A DNA stretch of 64,000 nucleotides, from contig CAXATO010000005.1 of NCBI GenBank assembly GCA_963972255.1, forward strand, positions 62,001 through 126,000. Direction: 5' to 3'. Of this stretch, positions 1 to 9,317 are shown piece after piece (position 1 is the first letter of the stretch; each line of letters starts with the position of its first letter). Both the position numbers and the translations under genes were made by a program. The stretch is from UBA1479 sp002706405. GTDB taxonomy: Bacteria; Pseudomonadota; Alphaproteobacteria; Rhodospirillales; Casp-alpha2. The notes below the pieces were generated by a model that saw only the letters and a program-made list of their open reading frames with translations, was not told the origin of the DNA and made no database searches.

Positions 1-6
1 GACGCA

Positions 7-1446
7 ATGATCGATATCTTCTACTTCTTCAAAATGCCGGTCGCGGTCCTCGGGCTTGGCCGTTCGGGTTTGGCGACCTGCAAGGCCCTGATGGACAGCG
101 AGGCCGAAGTCTGGGCCTGGGACGACAACGAGGACAGCCGTCAGCGCGCCCGCGAGATGGATATCCCACTGGTCGATCTTTATGCCTGCAATTGGCAGGA
201 ACTGACGACCCTGGTGCTCAGCCCCGGCATCCCGTTCCATTATCCCGAGCCTCATCCGGTCGTGAACATGGCCAAGGCCGCCGGCTGCGAGATCGTCAGC
301 GACATCGAATTGCTGGCCCGCGCCCAGCGCGACGCGGCCTATATCGGCATCACCGGAACCAACGGCAAGTCGACCACGACGTCGCTGATCGGCCACATCA
401 TGCAGTTGGCCGGGCGCGAAGCGGACATCGGCGGCAACCTCGGCCCGCCCGCCCTGTCGCTTGAGCCGATGGAGGAGGGCGGCACCTACATCCTCGAGAT
501 GTCGTCCTATCAACTCGACTTGACGGTCTCGATCACCTGGGATATCGCGGTGCTGCTGAACATCAGCCCCGACCATCTGGACCGTCACGGCGACATGGAC
601 GGATATGTCGCGGCCAAGCGCCAGATCTTCCACCGCCAGACCGATCCCAAGTCGGCGATCATTGGTGTCGACGACAAGTACTGCGAAGCGATCTACGAAG
701 ACCTCGCCGACGCGGGCGAACAGGTCGTGGTGCCGGTCTCCGGCGAGCGGCGCATCCACGGCGGCGTCTATGTGGTGAACGGCGTTCTGGTCGACGACAT
801 GGACGGCCAGGAAGTCCCGGTCACCAACCTCTTGGACATTCCCGCCCTGCAAGGTCCGCACAACTGGCAGAACGCGGCGGCGGCCTACGCCGCCTGTCGG
901 CGTGCCGGGGTCGAAGGCCGGGTCATCATGGCCTGCCTGCAAAGCTTCCCCGGCCTGGTCCACCGCCAGGAGCCGGTCGAAGTCGTCGACGGCGTCGCCT
1001 TCGTCAACGATTCCAAGGCAACCAATGCGGCCGCGGCCGCCAAGGCGCTGGCCTGCTACGAGAGCATTTACTGGATCGCCGGCGGCCGCCCCAAGGAAGG
1101 CGGTATCGCGAGCCTCGGCGGCTACTTCCCGCGGATCAAGCATGCCTATCTGGTCGGGGAGGCGGCGTTGGGCTTCGGTCAGGAACTGGACGGCAAGGCG
1201 CCTTTCACCATTTCCGGTGACGTCAAGAAGGCCGTCGCCCAGGCTTTTGCCCAAGCCAAGAAGGACAAGGTTGAAAAGCCAATCGTTCTGCTGTCGCCGG
1301 CATGCGCATCGTTCGATCAGTTCGCCAATTTCGAAGACCGGGGCGACGCCTTCAAGGAGGCGGTCGAGGCCCTTCCCGGAACGCATCTCGATCCGACCGA
1401 AGCACCCGACGCGTTCAAGTCCGACATCTCGGGGGAGGCCGCCTAA
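7..1446 (+). CDS. murD: UDP-N-acetylmuramoylalanine--D-glutamate ligase MurD
   Basis: Cytoplasmic Mur ligase that adds D-glutamate to UDP-MurNAc-L-Ala in peptidoglycan precursor synthesis. The 479-residue product is slightly longer than the usual 440-460. An N-terminal nucleotide-binding loop GLGRSG lies at residues 16-21, the ATP-binding P-loop GTNGKST at 117-123 and the conserved DHLDRHG segment from about 189. The start at base 7 gives a plausible N-terminus just before the Rossmann strand, but only six bases of upstream sequence are visible, so an earlier start cannot be excluded. It is the first gene of a tightly packed dcw run: ftsW begins on the base after its stop. The upstream mraY/murF/murE part of the cluster presumably lies outside the window. 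Confidence 0.96.
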   Translation: MIDIFYFFKMPVAVLGLGRSGLATCKALMDSEAEVWAWDDNEDSRQRAREMDIPLVDLYACNWQELTTLVLSPGIPFHYPEPHPVVNMAKAAGCEIVSDIELLARAQRDAAYIGITGTNGKSTTTSLIGHIMQLAGREADIGGNLGPPALSLEPMEEGGTYILEMSSYQLDLTVSITWDIAVLLNISPDHLDRHGDMDGYVAAKRQIFHRQTDPKSAIIGVDDKYCEAIYEDLADAGEQVVVPVSGERRIHGGVYVVNGVLVDDMDGQEVPVTNLLDIPALQGPHNWQNAAAAYAACRRAGVEGRVIMACLQSFPGLVHRQEPVEVVDGVAFVNDSKATNAAAAAKALACYESIYWIAGGRPKEGGIASLGGYFPRIKHAYLVGEAALGFGQELDGKAPFTISGDVKKAVAQAFAQAKKDKVEKPIVLLSPACASFDQFANFEDRGDAFKEAVEALPGTHLDPTEAPDAFKSDISGEAA

Positions 1447-2571
1447 ATGAGCACTCTGGCCCGCACCGATAATTCGATCCTCGCCCGCTGGTGGTGGACC
1501 GTGGACCGTTGGAACTTGGCGGCGGTCGCCGTGCTGGCCATGATGGGAGCAGTCCTGGCGTTGGCGGCCTCGCCGCCGGTCGCGCTGCGTCTGGGGCTCG
1601 ATACCTATTATTTCGCGGGGCGGCAGGTGCTCTTCCTGGGGCTCGGCCTGTTCATCGTCGTTTGCACCTCGCTGCTGTCGCCCAAGGGCGTGCGCCGCCT
1701 GGCCATGGCCGTGCTGGCCGGGGCCATGGTGCTGATGGTGGCGGTTCTGGCAGTCGGGCCCGAAATCAAGGGCGCCACGCGCTGGCTCAGCTTCGGTTCC
1801 GTGTCGCTGCAGCCGTCGGAGTTCGTTAAGCCCGCCCTTGCCGTGACCGCGGCCTGGTATTTTGCCCAGGCCCGCCTGCAGGAAGGCTATCCCGGCAATC
1901 TGGTCGCCACGGGCCTGTTCCTGATGGTCGCCGCCTTGCTGCTGATGCAGCCCGACGTGGGCATGACCATGGTGGTTGCCGCCGTCTGGGCCGTGCAGTT
2001 CTTCCTGGCCGGCCTGCCCATCATCATGGTCATGGGCATCGGCCTCGCTTTTCTGCTGGCCAGTGTCGGCGCCTACTTCACCTTCGGCCATGTGCAGGCG
2101 CGGGTTGACCGCTTCTTCGATCCCTCGGCCGGTGAGGGCTATCAGGTCATGCGCTCGCTCGACGCCTTCCACAACGGCGGTCTGACCGGGCGCGGCCCGG
2201 GCGAAGGCCGGGTCAAGGAAGTGCTGCCCGACGCCCATACGGATTTCATCTTCGCCGTCGCCGGCGAGGAATTCGGCATGCTGGTCTGCGTTGCCATCGT
2301 CGGCCTGTTCGCCTTCATGGTGATCCGCGGCCTGTCGCGCGCCTACAAGGACGACAACCTGTTCGTGCTGCTGGCGTCGGCGGGTCTTCTGGTTCAGTTC
2401 GCGGTCCAGGCCATGATCAATCTGGCCTCGACCCTGCACCTGATCCCGCCCAAGGGCATGACCCTGCCGTTCGTGTCTTACGGCGGGTCGTCCACGGTGG
2501 CGATCGCGCTGGGCTTCGGCATGATGTTGGCGTTGACCCGCCTGCGCCCTGGTGAAGGGGGGGGCAAATGA
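1447..2571 (+). CDS. ftsW: Peptidoglycan glycosyltransferase FtsW (SEDS family)
   Basis: Inner-membrane SEDS protein that polymerises lipid II at the division septum with its partner class B PBP. The 374-residue product is almost entirely hydrophobic, with about ten predicted membrane spans after a short cytoplasmic head. The SEDS signature LPFVSYGGSS lies near the C-terminus. A position between murD and murG marks it as FtsW rather than the elongation paralogue RodA. Its ATG directly abuts the murD stop and its TGA overlaps the murG ATG (ATGA), which suggests translational coupling. Confidence 0.96.
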   Translation: MSTLARTDNSILARWWWTVDRWNLAAVAVLAMMGAVLALAASPPVALRLGLDTYYFAGRQVLFLGLGLFIVVCTSLLSPKGVRRLAMAVLAGAMVLMVAVLAVGPEIKGATRWLSFGSVSLQPSEFVKPALAVTAAWYFAQARLQEGYPGNLVATGLFLMVAALLLMQPDVGMTMVVAAVWAVQFFLAGLPIIMVMGIGLAFLLASVGAYFTFGHVQARVDRFFDPSAGEGYQVMRSLDAFHNGGLTGRGPGEGRVKEVLPDAHTDFIFAVAGEEFGMLVCVAIVGLFAFMVIRGLSRAYKDDNLFVLLASAGLLVQFAVQAMINLASTLHLIPPKGMTLPFVSYGGSSTVAIALGFGMMLALTRLRPGEGGGK

Positions 2572-3707
2572 CGGACGGAATGAAACGCCATCTGGCCGTT
2601 CTCGCCGCCGGCGGCACCGGCGGGCATGTGTTCCCGGCGGAAGCCTTGGCGGCCGAATTGGGAGCGCGTGGCTACCGTCTGGCGCTGATCACCGACCGCC
2701 GGGGCGGCGGCTTCGGCGGCGCCCTGGCCGAGCTGGAAACCCATCACATTCGCGCCGGCGGCATCGCCGGAAAGCGCTTCACGGCGCGCCTGGAAAGCGT
2801 GTTCGAGCTGGGCCTGGGCATGCTGCAGGCCCGCAAGCTCCTGGCCAGACTGAAGCCCGACGCGGTCATCGGCTTCGGCGGTTATGCCTCGGTCCCGACC
2901 ATGATGGCGGCGACTTGGGCCGGACTGGCAACGGCGATCCATGAACAAAACGCCGTGCTGGGCCGGGCCAACCGGCTGTTGGCGACGCGGGTGCGGCGCA
3001 TCGCGACCTCCATCGACGGCACCCAGATGGTGCCCGACGCGGCCAAGTCCAAGGTCCACCTGACCGGCATGCCCGTGCGTCCCGCCGTGCTGGCGGCGCG
3101 GGACACGGCCTACGACGAAATTTCCGACCGGGGACCCCTGAACCTGCTGGTCACCGGCGGCTCGCAAGGAGCCCGGGTGCTGTCGGACGTGGTGCCGGCG
3201 GCGCTGGCGTCGTTGCCTGATGCCCTGAAGAAGCGCTTGAACGTGACCCAGCAGTGCCGGGCCGAGGATCTGGAGCGCGTGGGCGCGGTCTATGCCCAGG
3301 CCGGGATCACCGCCGACCTGAACAGTTTCTTCGACGATGTTCCGCGCCGTCTGGCGGCGGCGCATCTTCTGATCGCGCGGGCCGGGGCGTCCACCGTCGC
3401 CGAGATGACGGCCATCGGCCGCCCGGCGATCCTGGTGCCCTATCCCCATGCCACCGACAACCATCAGTTCGCCAACGCCCAGGCCGTCGACGAAGCCGGG
3501 GCCGGATGGCTGATGGCCGAAGACGTATTCACCGCCGAGCGCCTGGCCGGCCGGCTGGCCAGCCTGTTCGAAAGCCCGCGCCACCTGGCCCATGCGGCCC
3601 GTGCGTCGCGGCGCATCGGACGGCCCGACGCGGCCCGCGCCCTGGCCGACATGGTGGCCGAGATGATGCCCAACGGACATTCCGGCGAAGGGAGACAGGC
3701 GGCATGA
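2568..3707 (+). CDS. murG: UDP-GlcNAc:lipid I N-acetylglucosaminyltransferase MurG
   Basis: GT28 glycosyltransferase that converts lipid I to lipid II on the cytoplasmic face of the membrane. The 379-residue protein has the glycine-rich acceptor loop GGTGGH at residues 15-20. A typical MurG C-terminal nucleotide-sugar-binding half follows, with LLVTGGSQGAR and a later RAGASTVAEMTAIGRP segment. The start is an ATGA overlap with ftsW; a second in-frame ATG lies at 2580. The stop overlaps the murC start in the same way. Confidence 0.96.
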   Translation: MTDGMKRHLAVLAAGGTGGHVFPAEALAAELGARGYRLALITDRRGGGFGGALAELETHHIRAGGIAGKRFTARLESVFELGLGMLQARKLLARLKPDAVIGFGGYASVPTMMAATWAGLATAIHEQNAVLGRANRLLATRVRRIATSIDGTQMVPDAAKSKVHLTGMPVRPAVLAARDTAYDEISDRGPLNLLVTGGSQGARVLSDVVPAALASLPDALKKRLNVTQQCRAEDLERVGAVYAQAGITADLNSFFDDVPRRLAAAHLLIARAGASTVAEMTAIGRPAILVPYPHATDNHQFANAQAVDEAGAGWLMAEDVFTAERLAGRLASLFESPRHLAHAARASRRIGRPDAARALADMVAEMMPNGHSGEGRQAA

Positions 3708-5164
3708 GAGCGCTTCCTCTTGATATCGGCCTGCTGCACTTCGTCGGCATCGGCGGCATCGGCATGAGCGGCATCGCCGAGGTGCTGCATTCCCTGGGCT
3801 ACGCGGTTCAGGGTTCGGACATCGCCGACAGCGCCAATGTGAAGCGCCTGCGGGCCATGGGCATCGACGTGCATGTCGGTCACGACGCGGCCAACTTGGG
3901 ATCGGCCCAGGTCGTCGTCGTTTCTTCCGCCGTGAAGCCCGACAATCCCGAAGTCGTGGCCGCGCGCCAGAACTTGATTCCCGTCGTCCGCCGCGCCGAA
4001 ATGCTGGGCGAACTGATGCGCCTGAAATGGTCGATCGCCGTCGGCGGCACCCACGGCAAGACGACGACCACGTCCCTGGTGTCGGCGGTGCTGGATGGTG
4101 CGGGGCTGGACCCCACGGTCATCAACGGCGGTATCATCAACGCCTACGGCACCAACGCGCGCCTGGGCACCGGCGACTGGCTGGTGGCCGAGGCCGATGA
4201 AAGCGACGGCACCTTCCTGAAACTGCCGTCGACCATCGCCGTGGTCACCAACATCGATCCGGAACATATGGAGCACTACGGCGACTTCGACACCCTGAAG
4301 CGCGCTTTCGTGCAGTTCGTCGAAAACATTCCCTTCTACGGCTTCGCGGTCTTGTGCATCGATCATGCGGAGGTCCAGAACCTGATCCCCCGCGTGTCCG
4401 ACCGCCGCGTCGTGACCTACGGCTTCAGCCCCCAGGCCGATGTGCGCGCCGTCAACATGACGCCGGGCCTGGACGGTATCGCCTTCGACGCCGTGATCCG
4501 CGACCGCAAGACCGGTGAGACCCGTGAGATCGCCGACCTGCATCTGCCCATGTACGGCCAGCACAACGTGCAGAACGCCCTGGCGGCCATCGCCATCGCC
4601 AATGAAATGATGCTGTCCGACGCCGATGTGGCACGCGCGTTGGCCAAGTTCGGCGGCGTCAAGCGGCGGTTCACCCGCACGGGCACCGTCGGCGGGATCA
4701 CCGTGATCGATGACTACGGCCATCATCCGGTGGAGATTTCCGCCGTCCTCGCCGCCGCCCGCGACGCCACCAACGGCCATGTCATCGCCGTGGTGCAGCC
4801 GCACCGTTACACCCGCCTGCGCGATCTGTTCGAGGATTTCTGCACCTGCTTCAACGATGCCGATGCGGTGGTCGTCGCCCCCGTCTATGCGGCGGGCGAG
4901 GCGCCGATCGAGGGCATCGACCGGGACGCTCTGATCGAGGGGCTGAAGGTCCATGGTCACCGCAAGGTGGTCGCCCTGGAGGCGCCCGAGGATCTGGCCC
5001 GCATCACCCTTGATCTGGCGAAAAGCGGCGACTTCGTTGTCTGCCTGGGCGCCGGCACGATCACGGGGTGGGCCAACGCCCTGCCGGAACAGCTGCAGGA
5101 ATTGGGCGGCGGATTGCGCGAAATTCCCGGCGGCAACGGAAAAAGCGGGGGGGCGAGCGCATGA
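3704..5164 (+). CDS. murC: UDP-N-acetylmuramate--L-alanine ligase MurC
   Basis: Cytoplasmic Mur ligase that adds the first amino acid, L-alanine, to UDP-MurNAc. The 486-residue product has an N-terminal GIGGIGMSG nucleotide-binding loop (residues 15-23) and the ATP P-loop GTHGKTT (residues 115-121). The EADESDGTF and HHPVEI segments are typical of MurC. The open frame extends 450 bases further upstream, but that stretch is murG read in another frame. The ATG at 3704 overlaps the murG stop and gives the expected N-terminus. Confidence 0.97.
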   Translation: MRALPLDIGLLHFVGIGGIGMSGIAEVLHSLGYAVQGSDIADSANVKRLRAMGIDVHVGHDAANLGSAQVVVVSSAVKPDNPEVVAARQNLIPVVRRAEMLGELMRLKWSIAVGGTHGKTTTTSLVSAVLDGAGLDPTVINGGIINAYGTNARLGTGDWLVAEADESDGTFLKLPSTIAVVTNIDPEHMEHYGDFDTLKRAFVQFVENIPFYGFAVLCIDHAEVQNLIPRVSDRRVVTYGFSPQADVRAVNMTPGLDGIAFDAVIRDRKTGETREIADLHLPMYGQHNVQNALAAIAIANEMMLSDADVARALAKFGGVKRRFTRTGTVGGITVIDDYGHHPVEISAVLAAARDATNGHVIAVVQPHRYTRLRDLFEDFCTCFNDADAVVVAPVYAAGEAPIEGIDRDALIEGLKVHGHRKVVALEAPEDLARITLDLAKSGDFVVCLGAGTITGWANALPEQLQELGGGLREIPGGNGKSGGASA

Positions 5165-6105
5165 TGGCGGTCCAGTACGATACCTCGCTTCTCAACCGTC
5201 TGCCGCCCGTGCGGGGCCGGCTGACGGCCAATGCCGGCTTGGCGGGTTTTTCCTGGTTCCGCGTCGGCGGTCCGGCCGAAGTGCTGTTCGAACCCGCGAA
5301 TGCGGAAGATCTTGCAGCCTTCATGGCCGATCTGCCGACGGATGTGCCGGTCACGGTGATCGGCGTGGCGTCGAACCTTCTGGTTCGTGACGGTGGCGTG
5401 GCCGGGGTGGTGATCCGCTTGGGCAAGGCCTTCGCGGATATCGCCGTCGACGGTGACACCGTGATCGCCGGCGCCGGGGCCATGGACGTCAATGTTTCCC
5501 GCGCCGCCCGCGATGCGGGTCTTGCGGGCCTAGAATTTATGATTGGCATTCCGGGCACGGTTGGTGGTGCGCTGCGCATGAACGCCGGGGCCTACGGGGC
5601 CGAGGTTTCCGATATTTTCGCGGCCGCATGGGCAGTGACCGGCAGGGGAGAGGTTGCGTCCCTCTCCCCGGCCGACATGGCCTTTGCCTATCGCCACTGC
5701 GGCCAGCCCGACGACGTGATCTTCACCCGGGCGACGTTCCGGGGCACGCCCGACAATGTCGATGCCATTTCGCAGCGCATGACCGATATCCAAAAGGCGC
5801 GGGGCGAGACCCAGCCCGTGAAATCACGCACGGGCGGATCGACCTTCGCCAATCCGGACGGGCACAAGGCCTGGGAGCTGATCGAGAAAGCCGGCTGTCG
5901 CGGCCTGACGCGGGGCGGGGCCCAGGTGTCGCCCCAGCATTGCAACTTCCTGATCAACACGGGCAACGCCACAGCGGCGGACCTGGAAGGCCTGGGCGAG
6001 GAAGTGCGGCGCCGGGTGCTTGAAGAAACGGGCATCGAATTGCATTGGGAAATCCGCCGCATCGGCGTGTCGTCCCTGCCCAAGGCGCGGGAGGTCACGC
6101 CATGA
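5161..6105 (+). CDS. murB: UDP-N-acetylenolpyruvoylglucosamine reductase MurB
   Basis: FAD- and NADPH-dependent reductase that makes UDP-MurNAc. The 314-residue protein contains the FAD-domain signature VASNLLVRDGG and the GTVGGALRMNAGAYG segment. A C-terminal NTGNATAADL...EIRRIG tail follows. Two adjacent ATGs occur at 5161 and 5164. The first makes an ATGA overlap with murC like the neighbouring junctions and is preferred, though neither choice changes the protein much. The location between murC and ddl is the usual alphaproteobacterial order. Confidence 0.96.
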   Translation: MMAVQYDTSLLNRLPPVRGRLTANAGLAGFSWFRVGGPAEVLFEPANAEDLAAFMADLPTDVPVTVIGVASNLLVRDGGVAGVVIRLGKAFADIAVDGDTVIAGAGAMDVNVSRAARDAGLAGLEFMIGIPGTVGGALRMNAGAYGAEVSDIFAAAWAVTGRGEVASLSPADMAFAYRHCGQPDDVIFTRATFRGTPDNVDAISQRMTDIQKARGETQPVKSRTGGSTFANPDGHKAWELIEKAGCRGLTRGGAQVSPQHCNFLINTGNATAADLEGLGEEVRRRVLEETGIELHWEIRRIGVSSLPKAREVTP

Positions 6106-7004
6106 CCGCTCATGTTGCCGTGCTGATGGGCGGCTGGTCCGCCGAACGCGAGGTCTCGCTGGTGTCGGGTGCCGCCTGCGCCAAGGCGCTGGGGGACGCC
6201 GGCTATCAGGTTACGACCATCGACGTGCAGCGCGACGTGGGGGCGCTGATCACGCGCCTCTATCCGCGCCCCGACGCCGTGTTCAACGCCCTGCATGGCC
6301 GCTTCGGCGAGGACGGCTGCATCCAGGGCCTGTTGGACATCCTGGGCATTCCCTATACCCATTCCGGCCTGCTGGCTTCCGCCGTCGCCATGGACAAGCC
6401 CATGGCCAAGCGCCTGTTCGAGGCAGAAGGCATTCCCGTCGCCGATCATGTCGTCACCACCATCGAAGCCGCCCGTGCCAAGGAACCCATGGCCCGGCCT
6501 TACGTGGCCAAGCCCATGAACGAAGGGTCCAGCGTCGGCGTGCATATCGTGCGCGAAGGCGACAACGAGCGGCCGTTCGAAGGATCGGGCTGGAGCTACG
6601 GCGAACAGGTGATGATCGAGCGCTATATCCCGGGCCGCGAGCTGACCGTTTCGGTCATGGGCGGCAAGGCGCTGGCGGTTACCGAGATTACGACCGCGCG
6701 CGGGTTCTACGATTACGACGCCAAGTATGCCAACGGCGGGTCGATCCATGTGATCCCGGCCGAGGTCGATCAGAGCGTCTACGACGAAGCAATGGAATTG
6801 TCCGAACGCGCGTTCAAGGCGATCGGCTGCCGCGGCGTGGCGCGGACCGATTTCCGCTACGACGGCAAGGACCTCTACATGCTGGAAATCAATACCCAAC
6901 CGGGCATGACGCCCACGTCGCTGGTGCCGGAACAGGCCGCTCATACGGGTCTGTCCTTCCAGGATCTGGTCGTCTGGATGGTTGAACAGGCGGAGTGCGA
7001 TTGA
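6102..7004 (+). CDS. ddl: D-alanine--D-alanine ligase
   Basis: ATP-grasp ligase that joins two D-alanines for the peptidoglycan stem peptide. The 300-residue product starts at an ATGA overlap with murB. It shows the N-terminal GGWSAEREVSL segment, the ATP-grasp KPMNEGSSVGVH region and the C-terminal LEINTQPGMT motif, which carries metal-binding residues in Ddl enzymes. Length and position (before ftsQ) fit the DdlB type. The stop shares one base with the ftsQ ATG. Confidence 0.95.
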   Translation: MTAHVAVLMGGWSAEREVSLVSGAACAKALGDAGYQVTTIDVQRDVGALITRLYPRPDAVFNALHGRFGEDGCIQGLLDILGIPYTHSGLLASAVAMDKPMAKRLFEAEGIPVADHVVTTIEAARAKEPMARPYVAKPMNEGSSVGVHIVREGDNERPFEGSGWSYGEQVMIERYIPGRELTVSVMGGKALAVTEITTARGFYDYDAKYANGGSIHVIPAEVDQSVYDEAMELSERAFKAIGCRGVARTDFRYDGKDLYMLEINTQPGMTPTSLVPEQAAHTGLSFQDLVVWMVEQAECD

Positions 7005-7882
7005 TGGCTGAGAAAAAGACCGAAGCGAACGACCCCCAGGCGGCGGGCAGCCGCCGTTCCCGCAAGCCGGGCGCGCCCAGAAAACGGGTCCTGCGCGGGC
7101 AGGTGAGCCGCGCCGTCGGCATGGGCGCCCTGGTCGCCATACTGGCCGGCGCAGGCGGCGGCGGATGGTGGGTGTGGTCCAATGATATCGTGCCGCAGTT
7201 GTACACCAAGGCCCAGACCTGGACGGTCGATCAGACGGCCGAGGTCGGCCTGCGCATCGACGACATCTTCGTGACGGGGCGTTCGCAGACCACGCGCGAC
7301 GACCTGCTGGCAGCACTCAAGCTGACCCGAGGAGCGCCGATCTTCGGGTTCGATCCCGACGAGGCCCGCGAGCGTGTCGAAAAGCTGCCCTGGGTCAAAC
7401 GGGCGGTGGTCGAACGCATGCTGCCCGGCACGGTGATGCTGCATATCGAGGAACGTTCGCCGCTCGCCCTTTGGCAGAACAAGGGTGTGTTCCACCTGAT
7501 CGACGACGAAGGCGTGGTGATTCTCAACAAGGGGCTGGAGCGGTTCTCGGACCTGCCCATCGTGGTCGGCCCCGAAGCGCCCCGCCATGCCAAGGCGCTA
7601 TTGGAAACGCTTCAGGCAGAGCCCGATCTGATGAACCAGGTGCGGGCGGCCGTGTGGGTATCCGGGCGGCGCTGGACCCTGACCCTGGATAACGGCATCG
7701 ACGTCCAGCTTCCCGAGGACGATCCCGGCGGTGCCTGGCTGCGGCTGGCGGAGTACGAGCGCCAACACAAGGTTCTGGACCGCGACGTGGAGGTGCTCGA
7801 CTTGCGTCTGCCTGACCGCCTGATCGTGCGCAAGGCCGCCAAGCCGCGCCCGCCCCGAAAGCCCAAGGGCCAGGAAACCTGA
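7004..7882 (+). CDS. ftsQ: Cell division protein FtsQ
   Basis: Bitopic inner-membrane divisome protein linking early and late division proteins. The 292-residue product has a basic cytoplasmic tail (about residues 1-36) rich in Arg and Lys, one membrane span (about 37-57) and then a periplasmic POTRA domain (about 78-147). The FtsQ beta domain follows. The start at 7004 overlaps the ddl stop by one base; an ATG nine bases upstream is in frame but would lie inside ddl. The basic C-terminal tail is rich in Pro, Lys and Arg. Confidence 0.93.
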   Translation: MAEKKTEANDPQAAGSRRSRKPGAPRKRVLRGQVSRAVGMGALVAILAGAGGGGWWVWSNDIVPQLYTKAQTWTVDQTAEVGLRIDDIFVTGRSQTTRDDLLAALKLTRGAPIFGFDPDEARERVEKLPWVKRAVVERMLPGTVMLHIEERSPLALWQNKGVFHLIDDEGVVILNKGLERFSDLPIVVGPEAPRHAKALLETLQAEPDLMNQVRAAVWVSGRRWTLTLDNGIDVQLPEDDPGGAWLRLAEYERQHKVLDRDVEVLDLRLPDRLIVRKAAKPRPPRKPKGQET

Positions 7883-7929
7883 CCGAGACAACGCGCCCAC
7901 GAGACTTAGGACTGAACGAGAACACGACA

Positions 7930-9210
7930 ATGAAGAAACCTTTGGGAAACACGAAGCCGCGCAGCGGCCTGATCGCCGCCTTGGACCTGGGCTCGTCCAA
8001 GGTGTCCTGTGTGATCGCGCGTCTTGCGACGGGAGTGTCGAGCAATCACGTGACCGCGCGGGTCGTCGGCATCGGCCATCAGAAATCCCATGGCCTGAAA
8101 TCGGGCAGCGTGATCGACCTGGACGCCGCCGAGGCGACCATCCGCGCCACGGTTGAAGTCGCTGAATCCATGGTCGGCGAGAACATTCACAAGGTCTTCG
8201 TCAACCTGTCCTGTGGCAAGCCCAAGTCGGCGCTGGTCGCCCATGAGGCGGACATCGGCGGCCGCGAGATCGAGGACGCGGACCTGTACCGCGTGCTGAC
8301 GGCGGATCAGGTCACTGCCGGCACTCCGGCCGACCGCGAGATGATTCACTCCATCCCCGTCGGCTATTCGGTCGACGACAACCGCGGCGTCCGCGACCCG
8401 CGCGGCATGTACGGCTCGCGCCTGGGGGCCAACGTGCATCTGGTGACGGCGCAGCGGGGGCCGGTCAAGAACCTGCGGACGGTCATCGACCGCTGCCAGC
8501 TTGAGATCGAGGCACTTGTCGCGACGCCCTTCGCCTCGGCCCTGGCATGCCTGGTCGACGACGAGCGCCAGCTCGGCACCACCTGCATCGACATCGGCGG
8601 CGGGGTCACGTCGCTGGCCATCTTCTGCGACGGCGAGTTGGTTCATACGGACGTCATCCCGCTGGGCGGTGGCCATATGACCAATGACATCGCGCGCGGC
8701 CTGTCGACGCCGCTGGAAAGTGCCGAACGCATGAAGGCGCTGTTCGGCTGCGTCATTCCCTCGCCGTCGGACGACGCGGAAATGATCACCGTGCCGTTGA
8801 TCGGCGAAGACAAGGAAGCGGCCCAGACACAGGTGCCGCGGTCGGTTCTGGTCGGCATCGTCCGGCCGCGGGCCGAAGAAATCATGGAACTGGTGCGCGA
8901 TCGTCTGGCGGCCAGCGGCTTCGACAAGACCATCGGCCAGCGCGTTGTGCTGACCGGCGGGGCAAGCCAGCTGTCCGGATTGGCGGAACTCGCCGGGGAC
9001 GTGCTCGGCCGTCAGGTTCGCCTGGCCCGGCCGCGTGGGGTCGAGGGGCTATCGGAAGCGGTTTCGGGGCCGGGGTTCGCAACCTCGGTCGGGTTGATCC
9101 GCTATGCCGTGGAAAACCCCTTGGAAGTGGCTGGGGGCGATTTTCAGCCGATCAAGGAACGCAGCAGCGCCTTCGGGCGGTTCGGTCAATGGCTGCGGGA
9201 GAATTTCTGA
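7930..9210 (+). CDS. ftsA: Cell division protein FtsA
   Basis: Actin-like ATPase that tethers FtsZ filaments to the membrane and recruits the divisome. The 426-residue protein starts with a short basic head, followed by the ATP-binding ALDLGSSK strand-loop. It then has an SHS2 (1C) region, the second phosphate loop IDIGGGVTSLA and the adenosine motif VVLTGGASQLSG. It ends in a short aromatic and basic amphipathic stretch, GRFGQWLRENF, the usual membrane-targeting helix. It lies 47 bases after ftsQ and 107 before ftsZ. Confidence 0.96.
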   Translation: MKKPLGNTKPRSGLIAALDLGSSKVSCVIARLATGVSSNHVTARVVGIGHQKSHGLKSGSVIDLDAAEATIRATVEVAESMVGENIHKVFVNLSCGKPKSALVAHEADIGGREIEDADLYRVLTADQVTAGTPADREMIHSIPVGYSVDDNRGVRDPRGMYGSRLGANVHLVTAQRGPVKNLRTVIDRCQLEIEALVATPFASALACLVDDERQLGTTCIDIGGGVTSLAIFCDGELVHTDVIPLGGGHMTNDIARGLSTPLESAERMKALFGCVIPSPSDDAEMITVPLIGEDKEAAQTQVPRSVLVGIVRPRAEEIMELVRDRLAASGFDKTIGQRVVLTGGASQLSGLAELAGDVLGRQVRLARPRGVEGLSEAVSGPGFATSVGLIRYAVENPLEVAGGDFQPIKERSSAFGRFGQWLRENF

Positions 9211-9317
9211 ATGAGAAACCAACAACATGTGTTCAACCAATCCCCTGAATGCTTCGACGACGGGTCCGGTCGTTGTTGCATTTATTCAGGCGGCAAGTAA
9301 TCATCGGAGGCAGAGAA